A stretch of DNA of 64,000 bases. Origin: Nesterenkonia sedimenti (GTDB lineage Bacteria > Actinomycetota > Actinomycetes > Actinomycetales > Micrococcaceae). The notes under the pieces are model-generated. The model was not told the DNA's origin. It was given only the letters and a program-made list of their open reading frames with translations, and searched no databases. The stretch is from contig NZ_JABAHY010000003.1 of the NCBI RefSeq assembly GCF_012641515.1, forward strand, positions 186,001 through 250,000, in the 5' to 3' direction. A program made the position numbers and the translations under genes. Of this stretch, positions 62,245-64,000 are shown piece by piece. The first letter of the stretch is position 1. Every line of letters starts with the position of its first letter.

Positions 62245-64000
62245 ATGACCGAGCAGCATCACGGACACCATCACCACGCAGACCAGGACCACCCTGAGTC
62301 TCACCACGGGCATGCGATGCACCCCACAGCAGAGACCCCCCAGGGTCACGCCGCCCACGGCCACGACCAGCATCAGCATGATCACTCCGCGCATGCCGGA
62401 CATGGCCACAGCGGACACGGGGGCCATGGTGATCACGTCGGGCAGTTCCGCCGGCTGTTCTGGATCATGCTGGCCCTGGCGGTACCGGTGGTGGGGTTCA
62501 ACGAGATGTTCGCCCACCTGGTCGGCTACCACCTACCAGAAGCCGACTGGGTCTGGTGGGTCTCCCCCATCCTGGGCACAGTGATCTATGCCTGGGGCGG
62601 CTGGCCATTCCTCACCGGGGCGGTCTCAGAGATCCGCTCCGGCAAGCCGGGGATGATGCTTCTCATTGGGCTGGCCATCACGGTGGCGTTCATCGCCTCC
62701 TGGGGTGCCAGCCTGCACCTGCTGGATCACGAGCTGAACTTCTGGTGGGAGCTGGCCCTGCTGGTGGTGATCATGCTGCTGGGTCACTGGATCGAGATGC
62801 GATCCTTGGCCCGGACCAGTTCAGCTCTGGATTCGCTGGCCGCGCTGCTGCCGGATGAAGCGGAGAAAGTCACCGACCACGGGGTGGATAAGGTCTCCCC
62901 GGAGCAGCTGGCCCTCGATGACGTGGTGATCGTCCGCCCCGGTGCCTCTGTACCTGCTGATGGGCAGGTGATTGAGGGCTCGGCGAGTATGGATGAGTCG
63001 ATGGTCACCGGGGAGTCCAAGCCGGTCCGTCGTGACGAAGGCGATCACGTCGTGGCCGGAACAGTGGCCACTGACTCCGGTCTCCGGGTACGGATTACCG
63101 CCACCGGAGACGACACCGCCTTGGCCGGTATTCAACGTCTGGTCGCTGATGCTCAAGCCTCATCCTCCCGGGCTCAGCGGATCGCCGATACAGCAGCAGG
63201 GTGGCTGTTCTGGTTCGCCCTGGTCGCCGCACTGATCACTGCAGCGGCCTGGGCAGTGCTGGGAATGCCTGATGCTGCTGTAGTGCGGACCATCACCGTG
63301 CTGGTGATCGCCTGCCCGCACGCCCTGGGTCTGGCGATCCCGCTGGTGGTCTCCATCGCCACCGAACGCGCCGCACGCGGGGGCGTGCTCATCAAGGACC
63401 GCCTAGCCCTGGAATCAATGCGCACCGTAGACGCAGTGCTCTTCGACAAGACCGGCACACTGACCAAGGGAGAACCTACCGTCACCGGGGTGGAACCCAC
63501 CCCGGGATATACCGGCGACGAGGTCCTGGCTCTGGCCGCAGCGGCCGAAGCCGACAGCGAGCACCCGCTGGCCCGCGCCATCACCGGCGCAGCATCCCAC
63601 CACAGTCTGGAGGTCCCCGCGGCCAAGGACTTCGCATCCTCACCAGCTGTAGGGGTCCGTGCCACAGTCAATGGCAACGTGATTCAGGTCGGTGGTCCCT
63701 ACATGCTCAGCGAGCAGCACCAAGATGAGCTGTCTATCGCAGAGCAATGGAGGAACGAAGGCGCGATCATTCTTCACGTCCTGGTCGATGGCGAGGTCGT
63801 CGGCGCCCTGCGCCTGGCCGATGAGATACGTCCTGAATCCCACGCCACAGTCGAAGCTCTCCACGCCGTGGGCGCCCAAGTAGTCATGATTACCGGGGAC
63901 GCCCAAGCAGTCGCCGAGACCGTTGCCACCGAACTGGGCATCGACCGGGTCTTCGCCGGCGTCCGGCCCGAAGACAAGGCAGCCAAGGTCAAGGAACTCC
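62245..64000 (+). CDS. copB: Copper-translocating P1B-type ATPase, CopB-like (runs off window end)
   Basis: At least 585 codons from ATG at 62245, eight bases after the DUF305 gene. The first 75 residues are extremely His-rich and replace HMA domains, as in CopB. The membrane motif IACPHALGL (CPH) marks the P1B-3 group, often ascribed to Cu(II) or Ag; DKTGTLTKG is the phosphorylation site and HPLARA follows. The window ends after GDAQAVAETV and VRPEDKAAKVKEL, before the hinge GDGxND. It is in the same orientation as copA and likely the same regulon. Confidence 0.92.
   Translation, partial: MTEQHHGHHHHADQDHPESHHGHAMHPTAETPQGHAAHGHDQHQHDHSAHAGHGHSGHGGHGDHVGQFRRLFWIMLALAVPVVGFNEMFAHLVGYHLPEADWVWWVSPILGTVIYAWGGWPFLTGAVSEIRSGKPGMMLLIGLAITVAFIASWGASLHLLDHELNFWWELALLVVIMLLGHWIEMRSLARTSSALDSLAALLPDEAEKVTDHGVDKVSPEQLALDDVVIVRPGASVPADGQVIEGSASMDESMVTGESKPVRRDEGDHVVAGTVATDSGLRVRITATGDDTALAGIQRLVADAQASSSRAQRIADTAAGWLFWFALVAALITAAAWAVLGMPDAAVVRTITVLVIACPHALGLAIPLVVSIATERAARGGVLIKDRLALESMRTVDAVLFDKTGTLTKGEPTVTGVEPTPGYTGDEVLALAAAAEADSEHPLARAITGAASHHSLEVPAAKDFASSPAVGVRATVNGNVIQVGGPYMLSEQHQDELSIAEQWRNEGAIILHVLVDGEVVGALRLADEIRPESHATVEALHAVGAQVVMITGDAQAVAETVATELGIDRVFAGVRPEDKAAKVKEL

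Overview
The window is GC-rich actinobacterial DNA, most probably from a Corynebacterium or close relative. Indicators are the divergent lrp-brnFE pair, a tRNA-Glu/Asp/Phe cluster, MctBC-like and related small-subunit/large-subunit sodium symporters with GlxR- and RamA-like sites, an ActA-type succinyl-CoA:acetate CoA-transferase, paired Usp proteins and several leaderless-looking starts. Species cannot be settled from sequence inspection alone. I see no phage, insertion sequence, CRISPR array, rRNA or replication origin.

Layout. 1-7.5 kb: a partial Usp, branched-chain amino acid exporter genes with Lrp, a scrambled locus of remnants, an alkyltransferase-like protein, a frameshifted lipoprotein gene, a racemase-like protein, an alpha/beta hydrolase, an RNA methyltransferase and a C-S lyase-type aminotransferase. 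7.5-13.6 kb: a large imperfect palindrome, pyrE, nadE, xth, a modular NlpC/P60 wall hydrolase, a small zincin and three tRNAs. 13.6-15.4 kb: a collapsed ABC transporter/nucleoside hydrolase operon. 15.7-25 kb: a small secreted protein, a tandem Usp, a glycerophosphodiesterase, two hypothetical genes (one an apparent EEP pseudoenzyme), a BCCT osmolyte transporter, and a GntR regulator divergent from ACC deaminase. 25-35.8 kb: an aldo/keto reductase, a LytS/LytTR two-component system in one operon with a sodium symporter, then two further sodium symporters with small subunits. 36-42.8 kb: a 39-codon ORF, thiC with a TPP riboswitch, an ATP-grasp gene lacking its catalytic segment, a CocE-type hydrolase, cutA and terC. 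42.8-58.5 kb: intact genes (uppP, CoA-transferase, four TetR regulators, a 5'-nucleotidase, nudC) mixed with many broken ones. 58.5-64 kb: a copper resistance cluster under CsoR-like operators, running off the window end.

The main theme beyond the gene list is decay. About ten loci are damaged in different ways: three nonsense codons that could each come from a Gln codon by one C-to-T change, homopolymer frameshifts, out-of-frame deletions, and in-frame deletions that fuse unrelated neighbours into open reading frames (solute-binding protein + permease + nucleoside hydrolase; flavin monooxygenase + MFS tail). The decayed functions are mostly accessory (sugar/nucleoside uptake, aldo/keto reductase, PhzF, malate:quinone oxidoreductase, erythromycin esterase-like, monooxygenase), while biosynthesis, acetate/propionate metabolism, osmoprotection, cell wall and copper genes are intact. 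This looks like recent niche narrowing.

Functional groupings: carboxylate uptake (MctBC-like symporters plus LytSR-type sensor) with CoA-transferase; copper handling (CopZ chaperone, small membrane protein, CopA exporter, YHS protein, DUF305 lipoprotein, CopB-like ATPase); cell-wall turnover (NlpC/P60, UppP, racemase-like); and several TetR or GntR regulators with clear inverted-repeat operators next to their divergent or downstream targets.
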